Below, in pieces: positions 1 through 8,223 of a stretch of DNA of 35,400 nt. The notes beneath the pieces are model-generated. The model was not told where the DNA came from, did no database searches, and saw only the letters and a program-made list of their open reading frames with translations. Position 1 is the first letter of the stretch; the number at the start of each line of letters is the position of its first letter. Origin of the DNA: Lachnospiraceae bacterium (GTDB taxonomy: Bacteria > Bacillota > Clostridia > Lachnospirales > Lachnospiraceae); the NCBI GenBank assembly GCA_017513625.1, contig JAFXEW010000105.1:1-35400 (forward strand), given 5' to 3'. Both the position numbers and the translations under genes were made by a program.

Positions 1-923
1 CTCCTTTGCTTAATCACGTACACATTTTTAGGACTGCTGCTGGCATTTTCAATAATCAAACCATCGTATCCGCAATCCAAATGACCACTGATATCGTAAA
101 GGGGATAATAATATAAATATACATTTTCAAGTGCTGCCATAGTGGTGGTATTGTCATAACTCTGACCATACTCCGTCAGATAAGTAAAGCTATGATTCAA
201 CGTACCGCTGTAATATTCGGTAGATTCTGTAGCCGTCAGCGGATCCAGCTTGGTATATTCCAGATTAGTAACAGTGAACGTGTAGTTAACCCCTATGCTC
301 ACAGTATTAGCCTGAATATTCATGGTCATTACACGACTGTCAATAGTGACCGCACCATCCAGCTGATAATGAGTTCCCGGTGCCAGAGGCTTGGCATCCA
401 ATGCAAGCAGAGTATTTTCAATTACATCATGGAAACCATTAAACTCTGCACTCTCTTGTCCTCTGAAAATAGCATCCTTATATACATTGGAATCTGATAT
501 ATCCACCAACGGTGCCGTCACGGACGTAGGAGTCATCTTAGCTTTGGCATCATATTTTTGTCCGTCAAACTCAATATTCATCAGATTGAAATACTTATTA
601 TTTGATGCATCGGCCGAATAACTCTTAGAGGCTCCGGAGCCTAATTCGTACAGTTCAAAGTTCGAATTGGTCACACTGCCAAACTGCACTTCAAGAGCAT
701 CTGTATCGTAAGATTTGAAACTCTCCATCAAACTCTGGGCAAGTACCATGGCCTGCTGTTTTTCTTTGGCATCTCTGTTCACCTGGGCAGAAGTGGAAAA
801 ACTCTTTAACAGGACACCACCTACCAGAGATAAAATAATCACAGCAAGCATAACTTCAATGAGTGTCATACCTTTATTATTTAATTTCCTGCGATTCATC
901 AGATGTCTCATTCTATTCACCAT
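1..923 (-). CDS. Minor pilin-like protein with prepilin leader, 3' end cut by window edge
   Basis: About 307 residues are visible before the frame leaves the window. The N-terminus is a short basic leader ending NNKG, followed by MTLIEVMLAVIIL, so a prepilin peptidase should cut after Gly18 and the conserved Glu5 of the mature chain is Glu23. The hydrophobic helix spans about residues 19-39. The rest is a polar, Ser/Thr/Tyr/Asn-rich globular part with no domain I can name. The ATG at 923 follows AGAGGTAGG; in-frame Met4 and Met9 are alternatives. It lies 21 bases after the pilO-like gene and is the last visible gene of the pilus operon. Its large size compared with the major pilins suggests a minor pilin or tip subunit made in few copies; that role is inferred. 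C-terminus not seen. Confidence 0.85.
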   Translation of the reverse strand, partial: MVNRMRHLMNRRKLNNKGMTLIEVMLAVIILSLVGGVLLKSFSTSAQVNRDAKEKQQAMVLAQSLMESFKSYDTDALEVQFGSVTNSNFELYELGSGASKSYSADASNNKYFNLMNIEFDGQKYDAKAKMTPTSVTAPLVDISDSNVYKDAIFRGQESAEFNGFHDVIENTLLALDAKPLAPGTHYQLDGAVTIDSRVMTMNIQANTVSIGVNYTFTVTNLEYTKLDPLTATESTEYYSGTLNHSFTYLTEYGQSYDNTTTMAALENVYLYYYPLYDISGHLDCGYDGLIIENASSSPKNVYVIKQR

Positions 924-944
924 CCTACCTCTGCTTCGTTCGTT

Positions 945-1604
945 TTATTTTCCAAAGAGTGCAGGCACACCCAGTGTGTAGTCCTTAAACTGTTTGGGTA
1001 CATATTCCTTATTGGTACCTTCCAACATATAGAAAGTACAATCTACAGTACCTTCCAACATCTTATCCTCATTGATGGCATAAGAAATAGAAGTAATCGC
1101 CAACTGCTCCTGCCCGTCGTTCATGCATGCAAGGAGACGCTTCAGCTCCGCATAATTGGTTATATTACTGTAGGTAGTAGTTCTCTCTCTCATAACCAGG
1201 TCTTTGTCCAGTCCCTGCACGGATGCCTCTACTACTGTCTTTTTGGGAATTCTGTCAACCATGTCTCTCGAACCCACTTTAATCGCCTTATATGCCACAC
1301 CGATTTGTTCATCAAGACTTCTAAGCGCCAGATATACTGCATCTTCTTCCTTGGTATCGCTGGGATACTGATTCAATTGTGAATTAATATAGTTGGTCTT
1401 ATCAATAATTTCTTTCTTATACTCCGGCATCATCTCATAGTAACCACGGAGTTCATTCACTCTTGCTTCCAAGGTCTGGTTTGATGCGGTGATTTCATCC
1501 GCCTTTTGATTCCAGTTCTTATATAAATACATATAGCTAATCAGAAACAACAAGACGATTATCGCTAAAGTAAGTAAAAATTTTGTTTGTGCTTTATCTT
1601 TCAT
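945..1604 (-). CDS. PilO-like type IV pilus inner-membrane assembly protein
   Basis: This 219-residue protein has a short cytoplasmic start, one transmembrane helix (about residues 9-28), a helical or coiled segment (about 30-80) and a mixed alpha/beta domain to the end. This is the layout of PilO/GspM-type proteins, which pair with PilN and link the cytoplasmic PilM-PilB side of the machine to the outside. No catalytic motif is expected. The start has a very good ribosome binding site (AGGAGG, 8 bases before ATG). It lies 14 bases downstream of the pilM-pilN fusion. Sequence identity in this family is low, so the call rests mainly on topology, size and gene order. Confidence 0.75.
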   Translation of the reverse strand: MKDKAQTKFLLTLAIIVLLFLISYMYLYKNWNQKADEITASNQTLEARVNELRGYYEMMPEYKKEIIDKTNYINSQLNQYPSDTKEEDAVYLALRSLDEQIGVAYKAIKVGSRDMVDRIPKKTVVEASVQGLDKDLVMRERTTTYSNITNYAELKRLLACMNDGQEQLAITSISYAINEDKMLEGTVDCTFYMLEGTNKEYVPKQFKDYTLGVPALFGK

Positions 1605-1618
1605 CCCGGTTCCTCCTA

Positions 1619-3283
1619 TTAATTGGTTGTAGCATCAGATGTACTGTCATCCAACACAATGGGATAATATGTACATACTGCACTAAACAGGATGCCTTCT
1701 TCCTTATCCTCTTCTTTATCCTGCTTAGATGCAGCATCTCCCAGATTTACATCCTTAACGGACTCAAATCCTCTGAGTATCTGAAGCACCTTCGCAGCCT
1801 GCTCATAATCTGCCGCACGCATTACCAATTCTGCAGACTCTTCATTGGAAACGATTTCCGTTAACACCACATCTGCAGGAAGCTTCGCTTCCAATTCTTC
1901 CAGGAATGCCACAATGGTGTCATTTGCATGAGTAGTCTGGAGGCACATATTGGAAACAGCCTTTTCCAGCTCCAGAATAGCCATATGCTGCAAATGAACA
2001 GGTTCTGCCTCTGCATATTGCTGTTCTTTCTGCTGTAGCTCTTCCTGTTTATCTTTAGCTTCCTTATAAGGAAGATACGCAGATAACAACATAACCGAAA
2101 TTAACAAAAGACCTAATATCACTGTAAGAACAGACAACAACCCGTAATTCACATTACTCTTTGTACGCTTTGCTTTATCTGTTAATACTAAATCTACAGG
2201 CGCAATGGCCGCACCCACTGCAGCTACATATCTGCCGATCAGAGCCGCATCTTCAGCGGTAAGCGCATTAAAACCTGCGCCGGACAGATTCTGCAGTACT
2301 CTGGTGGGAATACCCAGCTCATTGGTAAACAGCTTGGACAGGTTCTGTACTTCCGCACCGATACCAATCAGAATAATCTGGCTGATACTGCCGCCTGCTG
2401 CTTTAGAATTGTGCAACTCAATTACACGGGCCAGATTACTGATTAACTGGGAGAAAGTTCTGGTAATCGCAGCTCTTGCATCGGACTCTGCCTCTGTCTC
2501 GTTAAATACAGTATCGCTTTCCAGTACTCTGGTTCTGTCATTTAATACTACCTTGATACATTCTTTCTGTGTCATGGTATTAAAGGCTTCCGTATAAGTA
2601 CCTACATAATGCTCCTGGGATTCCATCAACGCATTACATGCACGCTCAATACCATATGCCAGGTTTCTCTGAAGCAACATATCACCATTGGAAATAACCG
2701 TAGCCACGGTAGCACTGTCTTCTACCTTAATCACCAAAGTAGTCTCACTACCGCATTCATTACGCATTATCTGGTAAATACCGTTACCGGAGTAATCTAA
2801 ACATACAAACTTCAGACCGCAATCACTTGCAAATCTGGAATAATCGGAAATCAAATCCTTGCCTGCTGCCATAACCATGACACGCAGTTTTTCTTTTCCT
2901 TCATCGTCTGTCTCGTTGCCCAGCACTACATGTGCCAGTTCATACATGGACAAATCAATAGGGAAATAGTCATTTGCATTGGCCTTAATATACGGACCAA
3001 CCTGATTTATCTTAAGGGCAGGTAACGTTACTTCTCTGGTAACAATCTTACTGGAAGTAACAGAAAACACTGCCTGTTTTGTCGAAATCTTATTTACTGT
3101 CAGTGCACGTCTCATTGCAGCCACGAATTCTGCGCTGTCACGTACAAAACCATCCTCTATCGCCCCCTGCGGAGTAGGTATACAGAAATTCTTATAAATC
3201 TTGGGATTTTTCACACGAAAATCCATTTCACAAACTCTGGTAATGGAATTACCGATTTCAATACTGAGTATTTTGCTAGCCAT
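1619..3283 (-). CDS. pilM: PilM-PilN fusion protein of the type IV pilus alignment complex
   Basis: The 554 residues hold two pilus proteins in one chain. Residues 1 to about 365 are PilM, an actin/FtsA-like ATPase fold: IEIGNSITRVCE at 8-19 is the phosphate-1 loop, and IILIGIGAEVQNL near 303-315 matches the adenosine-binding segment of this fold. A transmembrane helix follows (about 379-401), then a coiled coil rich in Gln/Glu/Lys (about 407-430) and a PilN-like ferredoxin-type domain (about 440-545). In most bacteria PilM is cytoplasmic and binds the short N-terminus of separately encoded PilN; here the link is covalent. The ATG follows GAGGG. The downstream pilO-like gene starts 14 bases later, which completes the PilM/N/O module. 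I see no frame irregularity at the junction. Confidence 0.85.
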   Translation of the reverse strand: MASKILSIEIGNSITRVCEMDFRVKNPKIYKNFCIPTPQGAIEDGFVRDSAEFVAAMRRALTVNKISTKQAVFSVTSSKIVTREVTLPALKINQVGPYIKANANDYFPIDLSMYELAHVVLGNETDDEGKEKLRVMVMAAGKDLISDYSRFASDCGLKFVCLDYSGNGIYQIMRNECGSETTLVIKVEDSATVATVISNGDMLLQRNLAYGIERACNALMESQEHYVGTYTEAFNTMTQKECIKVVLNDRTRVLESDTVFNETEAESDARAAITRTFSQLISNLARVIELHNSKAAGGSISQIILIGIGAEVQNLSKLFTNELGIPTRVLQNLSGAGFNALTAEDAALIGRYVAAVGAAIAPVDLVLTDKAKRTKSNVNYGLLSVLTVILGLLLISVMLLSAYLPYKEAKDKQEELQQKEQQYAEAEPVHLQHMAILELEKAVSNMCLQTTHANDTIVAFLEELEAKLPADVVLTEIVSNEESAELVMRAADYEQAAKVLQILRGFESVKDVNLGDAASKQDKEEDKEEGILFSAVCTYYPIVLDDSTSDATTN

Positions 3284-3332
3284 ATAAAGCCCTCACTGTT
3301 CTCTCCCCTGTACGGGTTTGTTTTTCACTCTC

Positions 3333-4106
3333 TTACAGGCCATACAGACCCATATACCAATCAATAAAGGGTTGCCCCCACAATAATGCTATCATGACGC
3401 CGGCAGCCAGATAGGGCCCCATCGCCAGCTCACGACCCTCTCCGGAAAGCTTCATCCTGATAATATGGATAATGCTTCCTAAAATACATCCCAGAATCAA
3501 AGCCAGGACATTTTGTTTCCAGCCCGTCAAAAGTCCACAGGCTGCCATCAGCTTCACATCACCGCCGCCCATGGCGCGGCCTGCGCTGAACCAATAAATC
3601 AATGCTAATACCAAGCTGACAGCAAAGAAACCTATTACATATTCCTTCCAATCAGCCAAATCCGTCAGCAGTCTCACAATACCCAGCCCGGTAATAAAGT
3701 AGGGAAATCCGGGAGGTATCTCATAAGTGCGGAAATCAATCACACTCATGGCAATCAAAGCACTGCCCAGCAGACAGAAAAGCAAAGTTTCGATGCTGAG
3801 CCCGAACTTTGCAAAGATAATGATGTAAAGCACACCATTCAGCCCCTCTATAAGAGGGTGCTGAATGGATATAACCGCCTTACATTTGCGACATTTTCCT
3901 CTCAAAAATATGTAACTGAACACAGGTACCAAGTCGTACCATTTCAGCTGATAACCGCACTCCTCACAATGGGAGCGGTTCTTTACCAGACTCTCTCCTC
4001 TGGGTATCCGGCAGATTACCACATTCAGGAAACTACCGATGACGATACCGTACAGGAAAACCATGATATACATACTTATGTTCATTAGTGTAGGGTTTAT
4101 ATTCAT
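3333..4106 (-). CDS. pilD: Prepilin peptidase / N-methyltransferase (type IV leader peptidase)
   Basis: This polytopic membrane aspartic protease cuts prepilin leaders after Gly and usually N-methylates the new N-terminus. At 257 residues it has the full-length two-part layout. An N-terminal methyltransferase-type region carries the zinc-binding cysteine pairs Cys47/Cys50 and Cys72/Cys75. The protease part carries one catalytic Asp in SVIDFRTYEIP (Asp124) and the second in the GGGDVK signature (Asp183). About seven or eight hydrophobic segments are visible. The ATG at 4106 has AAAGG nine bases upstream; Met8 is a weaker alternative start. It lies just after the two major pilins it would process, and its targets with the NKG-F/M site are all in this operon. 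Confidence 0.95.
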   Translation of the reverse strand: MNINPTLMNISMYIMVFLYGIVIGSFLNVVICRIPRGESLVKNRSHCEECGYQLKWYDLVPVFSYIFLRGKCRKCKAVISIQHPLIEGLNGVLYIIIFAKFGLSIETLLFCLLGSALIAMSVIDFRTYEIPPGFPYFITGLGIVRLLTDLADWKEYVIGFFAVSLVLALIYWFSAGRAMGGGDVKLMAACGLLTGWKQNVLALILGCILGSIIHIIRMKLSGEGRELAMGPYLAAGVMIALLWGQPFIDWYMGLYGL

Positions 4107-4130
4107 GAGACGGACCTTTCAAATCAAATC

Positions 4131-4517
4131 TTACTTGTAGTTAGTTGTATAGTAACCACCGGAAACCTTGGGATCGGGATAAATAGCCTGACCATTCAGA
4201 GTAATCTGGCTAACACCGTTATCATTTACAGTTACGACCCAAGCATAAGAAGCATCTAACTTGCTGGAAGGGAATGCTGCCATGGTTAAACCGGAAGGAA
4301 CGGTAGAGTATGTACCTGAGGAAACCTTGCTGTCAGCAAAACCAACGTTAAATACAGTTGCAACTTCCTGTGCATTGCTGATATCAGTGGATACCTTGGA
4401 ATTGTTTACATACTTCAGATACTGGGGTGCTAACAGACCTACCAGAACTGCCATAATAGCAATAACGATGATTAATTCTACAAGGGAAAAACCTTTGTTG
4501 TTCATTGACTTTTTCAT
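4131..4517 (-). CDS. pilA: Type IV major pilin, second paralog
   Basis: This 128-residue prepilin has the leader MKKSMNNKG followed by FSLVELIIVIAIMAVLVG, with cleavage expected between Gly9 and Phe10; Glu14 is the Glu5 needed for assembly. The hydrophobic helix is followed by APQYLKYVNNSKVS, shared almost word for word with the neighbouring pilin. The globular head is short and ends with an IYPDPKVSGGYY motif, also shared. There is no cysteine pair, unlike classic Gram-negative pilins. The ATG has AAAGGAG at good spacing, stronger than the signal of its paralog, which would fit higher expression. The 89-base gap to the upstream pilin holds no clear promoter or terminator. Confidence 0.93.
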   Translation of the reverse strand: MKKSMNNKGFSLVELIIVIAIMAVLVGLLAPQYLKYVNNSKVSTDISNAQEVATVFNVGFADSKVSSGTYSTVPSGLTMAAFPSSKLDASYAWVVTVNDNGVSQITLNGQAIYPDPKVSGGYYTTNYK

Positions 4518-4606
4518 AGTAATCTCTCCTTTTTTCTTTGTGTTTGATTTATATCTTAAAATGAGCGCCCTACCCGCTACATTCTAATTCAAATACATTA
4601 TCCTCT

Positions 4607-4993
4607 CTATCTGTACAAAACATCATAATACCCGCCGGTCACTTTAGGCTCCGGATAGATAGCCATACCGTCCAATGTGATGCTGCTTACACCTGCGCTG
4701 CCAATGGTTACATTCCAGTTGGTAGAGCCATTTACTGCAGCGGCAGGAAAACTCTGTCCGTCAGGAAGGACCGTGGGACTATCCCCGGCTTCATACCCTG
4801 CAGTTCCTGCAGCAAATGCCACATCACAGGCCTTGGCAATCGCCTGGGCATTTCTGATGTCTACAGACACCTTTGTGTTATGTACATATTTCAGATACTG
4901 GGGTGCCATAAAACCAACCAATACCGCAATAATAGCAATGGTAATAATCAGTTCCACTAAAGTCATTCCTTTATTTCGCATCTGCTTTTTCAT
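4607..4993 (-). CDS. pilA: Type IV major pilin, first paralog
   Basis: This prepilin has the leader MKKQMRNKG followed by MTLVELIITIAIIAVLVG. The residue after the cleavage site is Met instead of Phe, as in the minor pilin at the window start. The mature chain shares APQYLKYV and the C-terminal IYPEPKVTGGYY with the paralog downstream, but the middle of the head differs (Ala/Gly/Thr-rich here), as expected for surface-exposed variable parts. I choose the ATG at 4993 (128 residues), where the leader aligns with the paralog; a TTG at 5002 would add three residues. The ribosome site before it is weak, and the gene starts 16 bases after pilC, so translational coupling is plausible. Confidence 0.92.
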   Translation of the reverse strand: MKKQMRNKGMTLVELIITIAIIAVLVGFMAPQYLKYVHNTKVSVDIRNAQAIAKACDVAFAAGTAGYEAGDSPTVLPDGQSFPAAAVNGSTNWNVTIGSAGVSSITLDGMAIYPEPKVTGGYYDVLYR

Positions 4994-5009
4994 ATGCACC
5001 AACTTTCTT

Positions 5010-6224
5010 CTACATACCGCCTATAGCGTCGTACATCTTTAACATAGGAGCCATACATGCACCCAAAATTATCAATACGATACCTGCCAGCACTACGATA
5101 ATTAATGGCTCCAACGCAGCCATAAAGGACTGTACTGCCACTTCTACTTCTTCATCATAATAATCAGCCAGTTTGGAAAGCATATCCTCCGTGTTACCGG
5201 TTTCCTCGCCAATTCTAGTCATATGATATACCATAGGCGGAAACAATCCACATTCCTCCATAGGTCTGGAAAAAGGTTGACCGATAATAATCTCCGTCTT
5301 ACAATCCAGCAATGCTTCCTTGTAATATACATTATCCATGGTATTGGCTACAATCTCCACCGCCTCCACCAGGGGAACACCGGCAGCCATCAGGGTACTC
5401 ATGGTACGGGCCACCTGAGAAGATGCCTGTTTCATTACCAAATCCTTAAACATAGGAATCTTTAACTGTAATTTATGGAAGAAATGTTTGCCTTTATCTG
5501 TATCTGCGAAGGTTTTAATACCAATTCCTCCTGCCACTACCAAAATCAGCAGAAACACCCAGTATTTCATCAAAAAATCGCTACAGGCAACAACAGCCAA
5601 TGTAATAGCCGGCAAATCCGTACCCAAATCCGCAAACATATCTGTATAGTTAGGGATAACCACAGTCAACATAATGATAATAACCACTATTGCTACTACT
5701 ACTACCGCTGCGGGATAAACCATAGCCTTCTTTACCATGGACTGAGTCTTGGAGGACTTTTCGAAATGAACAGCCATTCTCTCCAATGCCACATCCAAAC
5801 TACCGGAGGCTTCACCTGCCGAAACCATATTTATCAACAGAGGTGGGAATATTTTAGGGTATTGTTCCATGGAGCGTGCTAAAGTCTCACCCTTTTCCAC
5901 GCTGGCACGGACACCTTCCGTAGCTTCCCTTAATTTATCATTTTCTGTCTGCTCGCTAAGCATCTTCAAGGTTTCCACTAAGGTAACACCGGCCTTGGAC
6001 ATACTTACAAACTGTCTACAGAAAATACTCATATCTCTGGGCTTGGGCCAACCGCCGATTTGGATATTCAAATCTTTGGTGAGTGCCGACTGTGCTTTGA
6101 TGGACAAAACACTATATCCCATCTTTTTCAGTTCCTGTCTGGCCTGTTCCAAACTTTCCGCTTCCACACTGCCTTTTATCGCTTTACCTGCGCCATTCAG
6201 CGCTTCGTAACCATAAGCTGCCAT
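5010..6224 (-). CDS. pilC: Type IV pilus inner-membrane platform protein PilC (GspF family)
   Basis: The 404 residues form the platform that couples the PilB/PilT ATPases to pilin insertion and removal. The protein shows the duplicated T2SS-F layout: a short N-terminal domain (about 1-60), a first helical cytoplasmic domain (about 65-165), a transmembrane segment (about 168-190), a second segment (about 220-240), a second helical domain (about 265-365, with GEETGNTEDMLSKLADYYDEEVE) and a last membrane helix near 370-392. The first copy has the parallel SAGEASGSLDVALERMAVHFE. ATG is preceded by AAGGAGG. It sits between pilB and the pilins. Length and both repeats are normal. Confidence 0.95.
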   Translation of the reverse strand: MAAYGYEALNGAGKAIKGSVEAESLEQARQELKKMGYSVLSIKAQSALTKDLNIQIGGWPKPRDMSIFCRQFVSMSKAGVTLVETLKMLSEQTENDKLREATEGVRASVEKGETLARSMEQYPKIFPPLLINMVSAGEASGSLDVALERMAVHFEKSSKTQSMVKKAMVYPAAVVVVAIVVIIIMLTVVIPNYTDMFADLGTDLPAITLAVVACSDFLMKYWVFLLILVVAGGIGIKTFADTDKGKHFFHKLQLKIPMFKDLVMKQASSQVARTMSTLMAAGVPLVEAVEIVANTMDNVYYKEALLDCKTEIIIGQPFSRPMEECGLFPPMVYHMTRIGEETGNTEDMLSKLADYYDEEVEVAVQSFMAALEPLIIVVLAGIVLIILGACMAPMLKMYDAIGGM

Positions 6225-6265
6225 GTATCCTCCTTACACGCGGCACCGCCGCATGTCCGTTTATT

Positions 6266-7957
6266 TTATGAATCAAATGATACTCTTAACATCTCAGTAT
6301 AAGAAGTTATACCCTCCAGCACCAGCTTGGTGGCACTCATTCTCAGAGTGTTCATGCCTTCCTTCATGGCCTGGTCCTTGATATCATCTGCATTACCGCC
6401 TCTACTGATAATACGTTTCAAATCAGGAGTCATCTCCATGATTTCGTATACACCGATTCGTCCCTTGTAACCCATATTATCACATTGGATACAACCACAA
6501 GGTTCATATATAGTCACCTGCTGATTCTGGTCACAGAGCATCAAATCTTTCTCTTCTGCAGTAGCAAGTCTGGGCCTCTTACAATTAGGACACAGACGTC
6601 TTACCAGACGCTGGGCTATAACACCTACCACAGAATCCGCTATCAGATAAGGCTCCAGTCCCATATCCTCCAAACGGGTAATAGTACTGGCAGATGAGTT
6701 TGTATGCAGGGTACTTACCACCAAGTGTCCGGTGATAGATGCCTGCACTGCTATGCTTGCCGTTTCCTGGTCTCGAATCTCACCGATCATGATGATATCC
6801 GGGTCCTGACGCAAAATAGAACGAAGTGCACTTGCAAAGGTAAGGTCTGCCTTGGGATTTACATGTACCTGATTGATTCCGTCGATATTTGCTTCTACAG
6901 GGTCTTCTACAGTGATAATGTTTACGTCTTCCGTATTTAACTCACTGAGGGCCGTATACAGTGTGGTAGACTTACCACTACCTGTAGGACCGGTAACAAG
7001 CAAAATACCATGGGGATTCTTTAAAATATGATCGAACTTAGCCATTTCTGCGGGTTTCAGACCCAGCTGGCTCTTTTCTCTGTTTAGTGCCGTCTTGGAA
7101 GCAAGACGCATAACCGTCTTTTCGCCGTATACGGTAGGAAGTATGGATACACGGATATCATACTCCAAACGGTCTACCATCTGAGTAATACGACCGTCCT
7201 GAGGTTTTCTCTTTTCGGAAATATCCATACCACCGATAATCTTAATACGGGCTGACATGGCAGGCAAAATTTTAATGTCGTACTTTGCCTTCTCATACAA
7301 GGCACCGTCGATACGGTATCTGATGCGCACGGATTTCTCCAATGGTTCTATATGTATATCGGACGCACGCTGGCGTGCGGCCTTTTCAATCATTTCCTTT
7401 ACAAGCACAACGATAGGGGAATTATTAACATCCTCGTTAATTTCTTCCACCTCGTCGTTACCGAAACGTTCCTTTGCGTACTCTTCCAATGCAGATGCAA
7501 CCTCTGCCGATCCGTAGATACGGTCGATTGCCATCAGCACGTTTCTGGGAGTTGCAATCAGTGGTTCTACCTGACATCCGGTAATAATGGATACATCATC
7601 CATAGCATCCATATCCATGGGGTCTGCCATAACCACTCGAAGAATATTCATATTATTCTCTGCATATTCTATCGGCAGAATCTTATTTTTCTTTAACACA
7701 TGAGTGGGTACAATACCCTTTACCTCAGGCGGAATATCGATATTCTGTAAATCTACTACCGGATATCCCAGCTGCGCACTTAATACCTGCGCAATTAATT
7801 CTTCAGTAATCAGGCCTTTTTCAATGAGCACTTCACCCAAACGTTTGCCTGTTGTTTTCTGTTCCGCTAATGCTTCATCCAGCTGCTCTTCAGTAATGGT
7901 ATTACTAAGTACGAGCGCCTCGCCGAGACGTATCTTCTTACCGCTGTATCCTGCCAT
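6266..7957 (-). CDS. pilB: Type IV pilus extension ATPase PilB with MshEN (c-di-GMP-binding type) domain
   Basis: This 563-residue hexameric ATPase drives pilus extension. Residues 10-62 form an MshEN module: two 24-residue units, each starting RLG and ending Q, separated by exactly five residues (KTTGK), the pattern known to bind cyclic di-GMP in MshE-type ATPases. The core follows: Walker A GPTGSGKST (323-331), Asp box (about 350-353), Walker B around PDIIMIGE with Glu393, His box, and the zinc cysteines Cys456, Cys459, Cys489 and Cys492 typical of GspE/PilB. ATG follows AGGTGG. Two promoters lie just upstream, so pilB and the genes after it can be transcribed separately from pilT. The fold call is secure; c-di-GMP control is inferred from the motif. 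Confidence 0.96.
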   Translation of the reverse strand: MAGYSGKKIRLGEALVLSNTITEEQLDEALAEQKTTGKRLGEVLIEKGLITEELIAQVLSAQLGYPVVDLQNIDIPPEVKGIVPTHVLKKNKILPIEYAENNMNILRVVMADPMDMDAMDDVSIITGCQVEPLIATPRNVLMAIDRIYGSAEVASALEEYAKERFGNDEVEEINEDVNNSPIVVLVKEMIEKAARQRASDIHIEPLEKSVRIRYRIDGALYEKAKYDIKILPAMSARIKIIGGMDISEKRKPQDGRITQMVDRLEYDIRVSILPTVYGEKTVMRLASKTALNREKSQLGLKPAEMAKFDHILKNPHGILLVTGPTGSGKSTTLYTALSELNTEDVNIITVEDPVEANIDGINQVHVNPKADLTFASALRSILRQDPDIIMIGEIRDQETASIAVQASITGHLVVSTLHTNSSASTITRLEDMGLEPYLIADSVVGVIAQRLVRRLCPNCKRPRLATAEEKDLMLCDQNQQVTIYEPCGCIQCDNMGYKGRIGVYEIMEMTPDLKRIISRGGNADDIKDQAMKEGMNTLRMSATKLVLEGITSYTEMLRVSFDS

Positions 7958-7995
7958 AATGCCACCTATAAATTATAATCTTCCCTCTTACCTAT

Positions 7996-8024
7996 ATTTT
8001 ACAACATTCGACCGCATTTAGCAA
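7996..8024 (-). promoter_or_regulatory. Proximal promoter of pilB
   Basis: On the minus strand: -35 TTGCTA (8019-8024), 17-base spacer, -10 TAAAAT (7996-8001). The transcript would start about 30 bases before the pilB ATG. Confidence 0.5.
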
Positions 8025-8087
8025 TATCTATAGTACTAAGTGCAGTTTTTATCTTGCCGAAAGCACTACATTTTTGTCGAGCATCGT

Positions 8088-8116
8088 ATTATAACACAAT
8101 ATTTTATGACCTTCAA
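8088..8116 (-). promoter_or_regulatory. Distal promoter of pilB
   Basis: On the minus strand: -35 TTGAAG (8111-8116), 17-base spacer, -10 TATAAT (8088-8093), preceded by TG one base off the extended -10 position. The transcript would carry a leader of about 120 bases before pilB. No riboswitch fold I recognise is visible in that leader. Confidence 0.65.
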
Positions 8117-8133
8117 GTTTCCTGTCACTTTTG

Positions 8134-8223
8134 AAAGTTTTGAAAAAAGACCACAAAAGGCACCCGGTGCAATTCACTTCACCCGCAGCGCCTCCTGTTA
8201 TTCATCATTACTTTCAAAACTTT
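8134..8223. repeat. 12-bp inverted repeat across the pilT stop codon
   Basis: AAAGTTTTGAAA at 8134-8145 is a perfect inverted repeat of TTTCAAAACTTT at 8212-8223, with 66 bases between. The right arm covers two bases of the pilT stop codon. In the pilT transcript the two arms could pair and enclose a small GC-rich hairpin (GCACC/GGTGC) followed by CTTTTG and a T-rich run, so the whole may be a structured 3' end or partial terminator between pilT and pilB. Confidence 0.45.

Noticed and set aside
8150..8200. Possible c-di-GMP riboswitch between pilT and pilB, or a tiny ORF after AGGAGG
   Set aside because: The conserved GEMM core bases are absent, and the start after AGGAGG reaches a stop after two codons.
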